Origin: a virus
Virus record (IMG/VR): IMGVR_UViG_3300042298_000464
Coordinates: 1 to 27,038 of that record
DNA length: 27,038 bases
Reading direction: 5' to 3' (one strand)
A program made the position numbers and the translations under genes. Under the pieces are notes generated by a model, which saw nothing but the letters and a program-made list of their open reading frames with translations, ran no database searches and was not told where the DNA came from. Positions 13,687-20,463 of this stretch are shown piece by piece (the first letter of the stretch is position 1; each line of letters opens with the position of its first letter).

Positions 13687-13846
13687 GATTCAACCATTCC
13701 AGCATCGAGTGGACAGCCGAACCTGCAGCCAAATAAACAGCTGGTTTCTCTGGGACCATTGCGACTTTACTGAGGTAGTATTTCTGCGGGCAGGATTGCC
13801 AAGTAGAAAGCTGACTGTACGAACGATGTGGGGGTAGTTGATTCAT
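13652..13846 (-). CDS. RecB/Cas4-like Fe-S nuclease, N-terminal head (split gene, part 1)
   Basis: 64 aa from the ATG at 13846. SYSQLSTWQSCPQKYYLSK is the standard opening of Cas4/AddB-type nucleases, with C19 as the first iron-sulfur ligand, and AAGSAVHSMLEWL has the GxxxH motif (H46) used in the active site. It stops at QESN just after this helix. In intact relatives the same chain runs on into the part encoded at 12801-13469. It cannot be catalytic alone. The start lacks a strong ribosome site; a longer GTG start at 13954 would run through the leader and seems less likely. Confidence 0.8.
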   Translation of the reverse strand: MNQLPPHRSYSQLSTWQSCPQKYYLSKVAMVPEKPAVYLAAGSAVHSMLEWLNHELYRTQQESN

Positions 13847-13944
13847 ATGACCAGTGTAATCTCTAACACGGACAAATCGGGTAAGACACGCCGTTTGTTT
13901 TTTAACCAAATCCGTGATAAGTTTGAGGGGTGGAGGGCGGGAAA

Positions 13945-13964
13945 GGCTCGCCACAGGGCGAGCC
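13945..13964 (+). repeat. perfect 8-bp hairpin just before a start codon
   Basis: GGCTCGCC (13945-13952), loop ACAG, GGCGAGCC (13957-13964); ATG of the 49-aa ORF follows after one base. Any ribosome site for that ORF would lie in the 3' arm, so the hairpin may limit translation. Equally strong on the - strand, where it lies about 100 bases upstream of the nuclease head gene. Confidence 0.55.
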
Positions 13965-13965
13965 G

Positions 13966-14115
13966 ATGAAAGATATAGAAGTATTCATAAAGAAAATAGA
14001 AGATGCGAAGACGCATCTTCCTGATGGGCATAAGGATAAAGAATGGATGGAAGGGTTTAATGCTGGTTTAGGTTGGGCAATTAGAATTCTAAACAAAGAT
14101 AAATCTGCGTATTAA
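13966..14115 (+). CDS. small + strand protein in a - strand region (49 aa)
   Basis: 49 aa, MKDIEVFIKKIEDAKTHLPDG then HKDKEWMEGFNAGLGWAIRIL. The helical sequence with 'FNxGLxWAIRIL' looks protein-like and recalls other small phage proteins. It is the only gene read rightward between the two leftward operons. A perfect hairpin precedes its ATG, another lies inside it (13999-14020) and a terminator follows. It might instead be mainly the body of a structured RNA. Confidence 0.55.
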   Translation: MKDIEVFIKKIEDAKTHLPDGHKDKEWMEGFNAGLGWAIRILNKDKSAY

Positions 14116-14126
14116 AAACAAAAAGA

Positions 14127-14150
14127 AGGGGGAACCGTTTGGTTCCCCCT
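14127..14150 (-). terminator. rho-independent terminator of the leftward structural operon
   Basis: AGGGGGAACC (14127-14136), loop GTTT, GGTTCCCCCT (14141-14150): perfect 10 bp. Read leftward, it is followed by TCTTTTTGTTTTTAATACG, a clear T-rich tail. Rightward the tail (ATCTCTTTGG) is weak, so it may also end the 49-aa transcript, less efficiently. Confidence 0.85.
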
Positions 14151-14164
14151 ATCTCTTTGGCTCC

Positions 14165-14383
14165 CTACCATTCAGGCGGAGCAACTGCGAGCGCATCCAG
14201 CGTGGCTAAGTTGATGCACCCGACTGCTGGAATGGAAAGCGTATGCTGCAAACCCTTAAGCACTTCAGCCAGGGGAGCATCTAGCACATCATCTCCAGCT
14301 ATATTCAGCGCCACTCGAACTTTTTCTACTAGTTCGTGACGCTCACCTGGTGATACCAGGGATATTAGTCTGTTCTGTTCCAC
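14165..14383 (-). CDS. small protein with possible peptidoglycan-binding motif (72 aa)
   Basis: 72 aa with a GTG start overlapping the preceding TAG. The second half, VLKGLQHTLSIPAVGCINLATLDAL, resembles the 'LQxxLxxxxxGxxxxxTxxAL' pattern of PG_binding_1 domains, which would suit a virion or lysis accessory. The domain is short and the match weak. It is the last gene before the terminator. Confidence 0.5.
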   Translation of the reverse strand: MEQNRLISLVSPGERHELVEKVRVALNIAGDDVLDAPLAEVLKGLQHTLSIPAVGCINLATLDALAVAPPEW

Positions 14384-16296
14384 TATGTAATCGGAACTTC
14401 TGTATCAATAGTCTGTAATTGAACCGTAACTATTCCACCGAATCCTGCTGCGAATGAGGGTGGAGAAGTTTGCTCAAATTGGATAGCACGGATTGTACAG
14501 ACTCGTTCTTCTCCCGAAGAAAAGTCTTGGAATAGTACCGCGCCTCCATTTTGTTCAATGCGTTCCAAATAGTTAATGCGTTCCCATGGCGCGGATACTC
14601 TTGTAACTCCATTGGAATCGCGCTCCTCTTCATAGCATAGTAATGGGATAGTAAGTGTACGAGAACGAAGTGGTGCTGGTAAAGCACGACACTGCCATTC
14701 TTCTACAGTCGGACCAACTGTTGCACTGCTTGTGCTACGAGTTAAGGTCAATGTAATTTCAAAGTGGTCTGCTGGCTGTAAGCTTGCAGATAATTGGAAG
14801 TCGGTTGAACCACCTAGTGGGATAGATTCAATTCCTGAAGAAGTACCATCTTGGTCAGAAACAGAGAAACCAACAGTTCCTCCATTGCCATCTGTTCTTA
14901 TTGCAAGAGATACTGGTTGTTTATCTTCAGCAGTACCCCAACGAATCCAGCCAGAGCTGATGGTTCCAGATGTAGCAAGTTCAGTTGCATGTTCAACCCA
15001 TACGCCAGATGCACCAACCATAAACTTACGTGCGGTAATCCCAATAAAGCAAACGCCTATTACGTCAGAGGAATCGGTAGCTAAGTCGGCAGCATAGGCA
15101 TATCCGTTATCTATCGGTTGACCTAAGTCAACACGCCACAATCCTTTAACTGTATTGATGGCATAGTTACGAGTCGCGTATATATATCTATTATTGAATG
15201 CAATATCCCTGACATCGCCAACAACATTGAGTGGTCCATAAGTAAAACTTAATCCGTCAGTGCTTTGATTTCCAACACGGAGTCCAGCAGTAGTAGCCAT
15301 AACTACGTACTCGTTTAGGTATGTACGAATCTGGTGCAGGGTTTCACCACGAGGTAGCTCAGCAATAACAATTGGGTCTTTGATTGCAGCAAGTGGTGAT
15401 GTTTCATCGATAGCAAATGACAAGACACGGCTGATAGCGCCAAGTGTATAGCCAACTATGATGGCACTGTTTAGTTCACCAACTGATTCCCATACCAGGT
15501 TAGAGTCTTTGAATGTGTATCGCTCTTCTGTGTTACCTATAGTTGTTGGGGTAGAAGAAGGAAACCTAGATAGTTCATAGACTACGCATTGCGTAGTATC
15601 TTCTTTAACTCCGATAACAATACGGTCTTTAACAAAGCCAAGAGCCTGGACGGTAAATGTAGTAACACCGTTTGGTTTAGCCCAAAGCTTGGTTACAGCT
15701 AGTGAAGTGCTTACTGAATAAATACCATCACTAGCACCAACGATAGCGCTGTTACCATCTGATGATATAACTTGAGCTGTTACTGAAGTTGCAAGAGATG
15801 TTGACGTACTAGTGTTAGTAGAACCATTGTAATAAAAAACATTACCGCTTTGAATATAGAATGCGCCATTGTTTGTTGTGGCAGGCTTAGCGGTGATAGC
15901 CGTAGTTGATACCTGTGTAGTTCTAGGTAGAAGCTTTAGTTCTCCAAGGTTCCATACATCAATATTGTTTGATTCATAGAATCTATATTGGTCGGATGAG
16001 TCAGCGTCGTAGTAACGTTCACCAGCACCATGATGCCAGGATGTAGCAGACCTAATCCACCAGTTAGACAGAGAGTTTTCACCAGCGGATGTACCTTGGT
16101 CGATACGTTCTTTCTGATAAGTCGTAGTGATACGACTTATACGGTTCTGGTCAGATGCACCAGATAACCATGGCGTGTTACCAATTGCATAGCTTGCAGC
16201 AAAATCCTCTCGCTTGTATTTAACAAGCGCTGTTGGGATTGCTTGGCTAAGAATAATCGGTAGGTCGCCAACAAGGTCCTTGTTGCTAGTTGCCAC
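14383..16296 (-). CDS. large virion/tail structural protein (637 aa)
   Basis: 637 aa, no Cys-rich or catalytic motif. The N-terminal 70 residues (DLPIILSQAIPTALVKYKRED) look like a fold that attaches to the particle. Between about 100 and 420 there are repeated beta-strand units with recurring Thr/Ser and Gly/Asn turns (GAFYIQSGNVFYYNGSTNTS, IVGASDGIYSVSTSL, IRTYLNEYVVMATTAGLRVG), consistent with a beta-propeller or stacked sheets. The C-terminus (RTLTIPLLCYEEERDSNG and on) resembles virion assembly domains that connect tail parts. It is probably a major tail component of a short-tailed phage. Exact role unknown. Confidence 0.68.
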   Translation of the reverse strand: MATSNKDLVGDLPIILSQAIPTALVKYKREDFAASYAIGNTPWLSGASDQNRISRITTTYQKERIDQGTSAGENSLSNWWIRSATSWHHGAGERYYDADSSDQYRFYESNNIDVWNLGELKLLPRTTQVSTTAITAKPATTNNGAFYIQSGNVFYYNGSTNTSTSTSLATSVTAQVISSDGNSAIVGASDGIYSVSTSLAVTKLWAKPNGVTTFTVQALGFVKDRIVIGVKEDTTQCVVYELSRFPSSTPTTIGNTEERYTFKDSNLVWESVGELNSAIIVGYTLGAISRVLSFAIDETSPLAAIKDPIVIAELPRGETLHQIRTYLNEYVVMATTAGLRVGNQSTDGLSFTYGPLNVVGDVRDIAFNNRYIYATRNYAINTVKGLWRVDLGQPIDNGYAYAADLATDSSDVIGVCFIGITARKFMVGASGVWVEHATELATSGTISSGWIRWGTAEDKQPVSLAIRTDGNGGTVGFSVSDQDGTSSGIESIPLGGSTDFQLSASLQPADHFEITLTLTRSTSSATVGPTVEEWQCRALPAPLRSRTLTIPLLCYEEERDSNGVTRVSAPWERINYLERIEQNGGAVLFQDFSSGEERVCTIRAIQFEQTSPPSFAAGFGGIVTVQLQTIDTEVPIT

Positions 16297-16305
16297 GATT
16301 TACCT

Positions 16306-16821
16306 CTACTTCTTATTAGTTGGACATTCTGGACAGCAGCAGTGATGATGTGGTTTAATTACAATTGCTGGTTTTTTTGATGGTAGTACGGCAACAGCAG
16401 CTTTAATACGATTGGTTAACTTAGGTTCGTTTAACCACCAGAACCAAGGGCTGGTGTCATTACCTTGACCATCATTGATAGAAATATGCAGGTGCTTGGT
16501 ATGCGGGTTTGAACCAGTATATTTTCTGTTGCCTTGCTTAGCATATTGCTTAGACCAAATCTTCTTATCGAAGATTAGATACTTAACTCGTGCATCTTCT
16601 TTTAGTTTCTCAAAGATAACAGCACAGTCAATACCATTAGCTGGGTCATGAGTAAGGTCTACTGCTAGCCCAGTATTGTGGTCCGAAGTCGGACTCGCCT
16701 TGAGGTGAGCAGCACTGGGCAGGAGCCCATCGCTTGCCTTCTTGCGTTTCGGTGCTAACGCCGTCGCTTGACGGAGAACAGCAACGGCAGCAGGTGTGGC
16801 TTTCTTGGCTACAGTTTTCAT
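16306..16821 (-). CDS. M15 (VanY/D-Ala-D-Ala peptidase-like) endolysin
   Basis: 171 aa. The zinc-peptidase motif SDHNTGLAVDL carries H48 and D55, and SNPHTKHLHISI gives H112 with H110: the H...D...HxH set of the M15 family. The first 25 residues (KKATPAAVAVLRQATALAPKRKK) form a basic helical segment, not a signal peptide. The enzyme cleaves peptide crosslinks in peptidoglycan at lysis. The tail ends HHHCCCPECPTNKK (158-171), a dense metal-ligand cluster that is unusual for an endolysin. It directly follows the glycosyltransferase and two holin-like genes. Confidence 0.85.
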   Translation of the reverse strand: MKTVAKKATPAAVAVLRQATALAPKRKKASDGLLPSAAHLKASPTSDHNTGLAVDLTHDPANGIDCAVIFEKLKEDARVKYLIFDKKIWSKQYAKQGNRKYTGSNPHTKHLHISINDGQGNDTSPWFWWLNEPKLTNRIKAAVAVLPSKKPAIVIKPHHHCCCPECPTNKK

Positions 16822-17739
16822 TCATTTCCTTACTCTACTCATAATCAAATCGTTTTTATCTCTTAGTTCTATTCCAGTTTTTTCTATCCACTGTAAATAT
16901 AAATCATAATTACCTATGCCATATATACCAAGGGTTATATCGCCAGTCATAATTTTAGCTAAACGTTCATATGATTGATAGTTAAGCAGATACCAGTTCG
17001 GGTCATCCTCCCAATGCAACTTACGTTTAGGAGTGCTTTCATTCCAAGATGCTTTATATTCGTGGAACATGAAATCAACTGGAGTATTTATTAATTTAAT
17101 ACCACGAGTATAGAACCGTAATCCTAGAGATGGTTCTTCTCCATGAAAATAAAGCAATGAATCATAAGGAACTTCTTCTATTATTTCTTTGAAACAGAAT
17201 AAAGAATTACCAGACACATAATAGATTTCATCTCCATAAGGATTGAAACTAGCCTCTTGAAATGATGGTCCCACCATCTTTTCAACTTCATCCCAAACAG
17301 GAACTATCTTTAATAAATTGCTGCGGTAATGAAACTCATCTTGTTTATTGTCGTTTACTTTATATCCTTCTGGGTAGGTAGTAAAGACAATCTTTCCGTA
17401 ATGTGCATACGATGACAGGTAAGAATTTACAATTGCTTTATCCCATCCTGGTCTAAACCTAGAATGAGAATCTGTCTGAAGAAAGAATGTTCCTTTAATA
17501 TCTCTGGAACCTATTTCCCTAGCCCAACAAACTCCCTTACTTTGACTCCAGTGAAACTTGTAATAAGTTAACTGTTCCTCTGGAATGAAAGATAAGTCGG
17601 GATGTTCGTTATCTTCCGCTTGAGAAACTATAGTAAAATGTAAACTATCAGGGTCTGAAGAATTATCCCAGGCAGAACGAATGCTTGGCAATAGTTCAAT
17701 ATCCCTATAGCTTGCTATAGAAACATTGATACCAGACAT
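16822..17739 (-). CDS. GlcNAc-transferase-like glycosyltransferase (GT60-type)
   Basis: 305 aa. NVSIASYRDIELLPSIRSAWDNSSDPDSLHF, then SKGVCWAREIGSRDIKGTFFLQTDSHSRFRPGWD when read through, matches the GlcNAc transferase (Skp1-type GT60, Glyco_transf PF11397) family: 'SIRSAxxxxxxPxxL', 'Gxxx(A/W)RE', and the acidic DSH (90-92) in place of DxD. Cytoplasmic; no signal peptide. Located among virion genes, next to the endolysin, it may decorate virion fibre proteins with sugars or alter the host wall. One of two unrelated glycosyltransferases in the window. Confidence 0.8.
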   Translation of the reverse strand: MSGINVSIASYRDIELLPSIRSAWDNSSDPDSLHFTIVSQAEDNEHPDLSFIPEEQLTYYKFHWSQSKGVCWAREIGSRDIKGTFFLQTDSHSRFRPGWDKAIVNSYLSSYAHYGKIVFTTYPEGYKVNDNKQDEFHYRSNLLKIVPVWDEVEKMVGPSFQEASFNPYGDEIYYVSGNSLFCFKEIIEEVPYDSLLYFHGEEPSLGLRFYTRGIKLINTPVDFMFHEYKASWNESTPKRKLHWEDDPNWYLLNYQSYERLAKIMTGDITLGIYGIGNYDLYLQWIEKTGIELRDKNDLIMSRVRK

Positions 17740-17743
17740 CTAT

Positions 17744-17938
17744 TCACTTTCCTGCTATTAGGGTAAATAGTTCGTCGACTCTGCGTTCTAATCTATCCAA
17801 TGAGTCACGCATACTTGTACCAGAATTCGGCTTAAGTTCAGTAAGGTAGTGCTTGACCAACCAACGAACTGAGCCAGCAAAGCTGGCGACTATTGTGGTA
17901 ACCGCTACTGCGATACCAGCCCATTCGTTGGTGCTCAT
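17744..17938 (-). CDS. holin-like membrane protein 1
   Basis: 64 aa. One hydrophobic segment at about 6-28 (WAGIAVAVTTIVASFAGSVRWL), then a predicted coiled coil (RDSLDRLERRVDELFTLI). Its start overlaps the stop of the next holin-like gene (TAATG). Small TM-plus-coil proteins of this kind beside an endolysin are usually holins or holin partners. Confidence 0.68.
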   Translation of the reverse strand: MSTNEWAGIAVAVTTIVASFAGSVRWLVKHYLTELKPNSGTSMRDSLDRLERRVDELFTLIAGK

Positions 17939-18147
17939 TACTCTTCTCTACCGAACGCCGAGTCAGATGAATCTAAAGCACGGAGCACGACGGGCAACAC
18001 TGCCACGACTCCTGCTGTGAAAATTGCTTTAAGTCCTGCCGAGTCAAGAGTGAAGATATCCCCACCAGTAGCAGTAAAGGCAGCAAGGCAAGCGCCAATA
18101 AAATGGCGCACGTAGCTTTTAATAGCCGATACGGTTTTTTCATTCAT
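17938..18147 (-). CDS. holin-like membrane protein 2
   Basis: 69 aa. Two hydrophobic stretches (YVRHFIGACLAAFTATGGDI and LKAIFTAGVVAVLPVVLRAL) with a short loop and a charged end, as in two-TM actinophage holins. AAGGAGAAATAA precedes the ATG. With the single-TM neighbour it could form a holin/antiholin pair timing lysis. Confidence 0.7.
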   Translation of the reverse strand: MNEKTVSAIKSYVRHFIGACLAAFTATGGDIFTLDSAGLKAIFTAGVVAVLPVVLRALDSSDSAFGREE

Positions 18148-18199
18148 TTATTTCTCCTTGGTTTTGTGAGCAGTTTAAGCACATACTTAGGTGCAATTG

Positions 18200-18595
18200 T
18201 TATGCTCGTAAAACTTTAATCCACTCTTTATTGTATTCAGACCATCTCCAGATATAATCTTCAATTTTATCAGGCATAGCAACTGGTGCTTCCCATTGAT
18301 AAGTTGTGTAGTTTAATTTCCAAGAAGGATATGGTTGTGGTGGAATAAATGCATCAAAATGAGCATCATAGATATAACCAATTGCAGCAAAATTTTTGCG
18401 AATGTTATTATTATATGATGTTCTTTTACAAGTTAAACCTTCAAACCAAGGGCGAGATGCGTAGAATTGTTCCCAAGCCTCAGTTGAGCCACCGACCTCT
18501 GTGCCATCTCTATCAATTTGGATTACGTTTTCATCAACCCCAGTAATTACTTGAACTACTATGTTGTCTTTATTTATTAGAGCGTAATGTGCCAT
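18200..18595 (-). CDS. tail-fibre-associated protein common in aquatic phages
   Basis: 131 aa. MAHYALINKDNIVVQVITGVDEN at the start, RTSYNNNIRKNFAAIGYIYD in the middle and PQPYPSWKLNYTTYQWEAP near the end are hallmarks I recognise from many marine and freshwater phage proteins of unknown role ('TSYNNNIRKNFAGIGYTYD', 'PYPSWxLN'). It lies between the adhesin and lysis genes, so it is likely virion- or fibre-related. The next gene upstream ends at its start (TAATG). Confidence 0.72.
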   Translation of the reverse strand: MAHYALINKDNIVVQVITGVDENVIQIDRDGTEVGGSTEAWEQFYASRPWFEGLTCKRTSYNNNIRKNFAAIGYIYDAHFDAFIPPQPYPSWKLNYTTYQWEAPVAMPDKIEDYIWRWSEYNKEWIKVLRA

Positions 18596-20133
18596 TATGA
18601 GAAACTCACATTTCCAGAGCCAGCAGTAATTGTAGCTCTCTTGTATCCACCGCTTGCAGTGCTTTCTGTTCCAGTTACACCTGCGCCAAATGAAATAGTG
18701 ACTGTGTCAGGGTATCTAAGAATAACAACACCAGAACCACCAGTGCCTCCAGAAGTGCCACCATAGCCACCACCACCGCCAGAACCAGTATTTACAGTTC
18801 CTGCGCCACCATTAGCACTACCTCCACCACCAGTGCCACCTGTGCCAGTTGTGGCTCCACCACCACCACCTGCACGAGTAACAGATGTTCCTGTAATATC
18901 CGAAGCAGTGCCATTACCACCATTACCAGTATCACTACCGCCTGCGCCAGCAGTGCTACTACCACCACCGCCACCGCCACGACTGTTGTAACCACCAGAG
19001 TTACCACCAGCCCTGCCTTGATTTGCAGTGCCTGCTAGACCATTAGAAAACCCAGATGACCCACCACCACCAGAACCACCAGTTGCACCTGCTTCATCTT
19101 GTCCAGCACCCCCACCACCACCTGTTGAAGTGATTGTAGAAAATGTAGAATTTCCGCCATTACCACCTTTACCGCCACTAGAACTAGCAGCACCAGCAGA
19201 ACCAACAGTAACTGAATAGTTATCTCCGCCATTTATGGTTAAACTTGATTCAGCAGAAGAACCAGCACCAGAAGTTCCAGCAGATGTTCTATATCCACCA
19301 GCACCACCACCGCCAGTATTTTGATTTCCGTTTTGAGGAGCACCTCCTCCACCACCACCACCTGCAATAACTAAATAATCAAGAGTAAATCTCTTAGGCA
19401 TTGTTGCAGAGTTTGATGCAGAACTTTCTAGGCTATCTCCATTAGCATTAGTTGTTTTAACTTTAAATGTATACGCGCTAGCACCAGGTATTTGTCCATC
19501 TGTAAATGTATAAGATGTAGAACTTGTTGTTGCTGCAGTGCGAGAAGTTTGTGCTGTAGTTCCATTTAGATAAGGAGTAATAGTGATAGCAGAAATGTTC
19601 TTGCCACCAGTTGCTCCATTAGTCCAAGTTACAGTTATTTCATTAGCAGAAGTAGATGCTGTTGCTGTTCCAATAGTTGGTGCTTGTGGAACTGTTGTTA
19701 CAGTAAGTGACTGAGTTGATGTACTTGGGCTTGTGCCAAATCCATTAAAAGCAGTTGCGCTAACAGAGTATGTTCCAGGTTCGCCAACAGAAAGCGTTGG
19801 AGTTGTTGAAGCCGTTGAACCAGTTGTATATGTTACTGGAGTAGGGCTTGTTGCTACACCAGTATATCCGTAAGGCGAACCTCCGTTTGTTCCTGGAGTT
19901 AAAACAAACGCAATAGCGCCACTTGTAAAAGCACGGCTAGTTCCAACATCAGTAACAACCATAGTTGGAATACCAGCAGGTGCAGAGGCTGGAACCCAGT
20001 TAGTTCCATCATAAATTTCAAGAAGTCCTAGTTCACCATTGTAAAATGTATCTCCAATAATTGGACCTGCTGGGCGACCAGCAGTGTTACCCGATGGAAT
20101 ACCACCCTTAAAAGGATATTGCTGAATAGCCAT
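18595..20133 (-). CDS. poly-glycine tail adhesin with Ig/FN3-like domains
   Basis: 512 aa. N-terminal GNTAGRPAGPIIGDTFYNGELGLLEIYDGTNWV is an attachment module seen in many phage fibres. Residues about 60-250 hold two Ig/FN3-like units (VPQAPTIGTATASTSANEITVTWTNG). Residues about 258-470 are a glycine-rich domain with runs of 4-8 Gly, opening LDYLVIAGGGGGGG and closing GGSGVVILRYP. This matches Gly-rich adhesins that fold as polyglycine-II sandwiches, as in the S16 phage adhesin. The C-terminal 40 residues are a tip-like beta strand unit. Probable receptor-binding protein. Confidence 0.83.
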   Translation of the reverse strand: MAIQQYPFKGGIPSGNTAGRPAGPIIGDTFYNGELGLLEIYDGTNWVPASAPAGIPTMVVTDVGTSRAFTSGAIAFVLTPGTNGGSPYGYTGVATSPTPVTYTTGSTASTTPTLSVGEPGTYSVSATAFNGFGTSPSTSTQSLTVTTVPQAPTIGTATASTSANEITVTWTNGATGGKNISAITITPYLNGTTAQTSRTAATTSSTSYTFTDGQIPGASAYTFKVKTTNANGDSLESSASNSATMPKRFTLDYLVIAGGGGGGGAPQNGNQNTGGGGAGGYRTSAGTSGAGSSAESSLTINGGDNYSVTVGSAGAASSSGGKGGNGGNSTFSTITSTGGGGGAGQDEAGATGGSGGGGSSGFSNGLAGTANQGRAGGNSGGYNSRGGGGGGSSTAGAGGSDTGNGGNGTASDITGTSVTRAGGGGGATTGTGGTGGGGSANGGAGTVNTGSGGGGGYGGTSGGTGGSGVVILRYPDTVTISFGAGVTGTESTASGGYKRATITAGSGNVSFS

Positions 20134-20447
20134 TAGTTAATCTCCACTCCGCTGATGTGGAACGTAACTGCAGTTGTTGACGCATAACCAGTAATTGTCT
20201 TGGCTGGGTCAGAAGCTGGAATAACCTGCTTCATATCAAACCCAACAATAGAGTTAGCATCAAGCTTGATTGTCGGCACGATGGCAATGCCATCGATGCT
20301 GATAGTTGCACTAGATGCAGAGGTTGCAGCATTGGCAATAACAATGTTTGTTACTACCGCCAGTGTGCTCGTATTAGGAGCGGTGTAGAGAGTTGCACTG
20401 GAAGTTGCTGCTGCAGTTCTAGCCAGTACCTTAGTTGTTGTAGCCAT
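20133..20447 (-). CDS. small virion structural protein (104 aa)
   Basis: 104 aa, Ala/Thr/Ser-rich, all-beta in appearance: SATLYTAPNTSTLAVVTNIVIAN then ATISIDGIAIVPTIKLDAN and ITGYASTTAVTFHISGVEI. The 'LYTxPxxxTxxVTxIVxxN' layout is seen in small tail/collar-type proteins of many phages. Probably a minor virion protein that binds a fibre or baseplate. AGGGTAGTAATTA separates it from the repeat fibre. Confidence 0.65.
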   Translation of the reverse strand: MATTTKVLARTAAATSSATLYTAPNTSTLAVVTNIVIANAATSASSATISIDGIAIVPTIKLDANSIVGFDMKQVIPASDPAKTITGYASTTAVTFHISGVEIN

Positions 20448-20463
20448 TAATTACTACCCTTTC

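Noticed and set aside
12801-13846. Single sequencing frameshift as cause of the split nuclease
   Set aside because: The halves are separated by a complete 76-aa ORF with four zinc-ligand Cys, so a one-base indel cannot join them; an assembly chimera remains possible but is less likely given the exact overlaps.
13652-13954. Longer GTG start (13954) for the nuclease head
   Set aside because: It would add 36 residues without family resemblance and run over the leader; family openings begin near SYSQLS.
19028-19219. Proline-rich + strand ORF
   Set aside because: Mirror of the glycine-rich adhesin (GGN codons read as CCN on the other strand).
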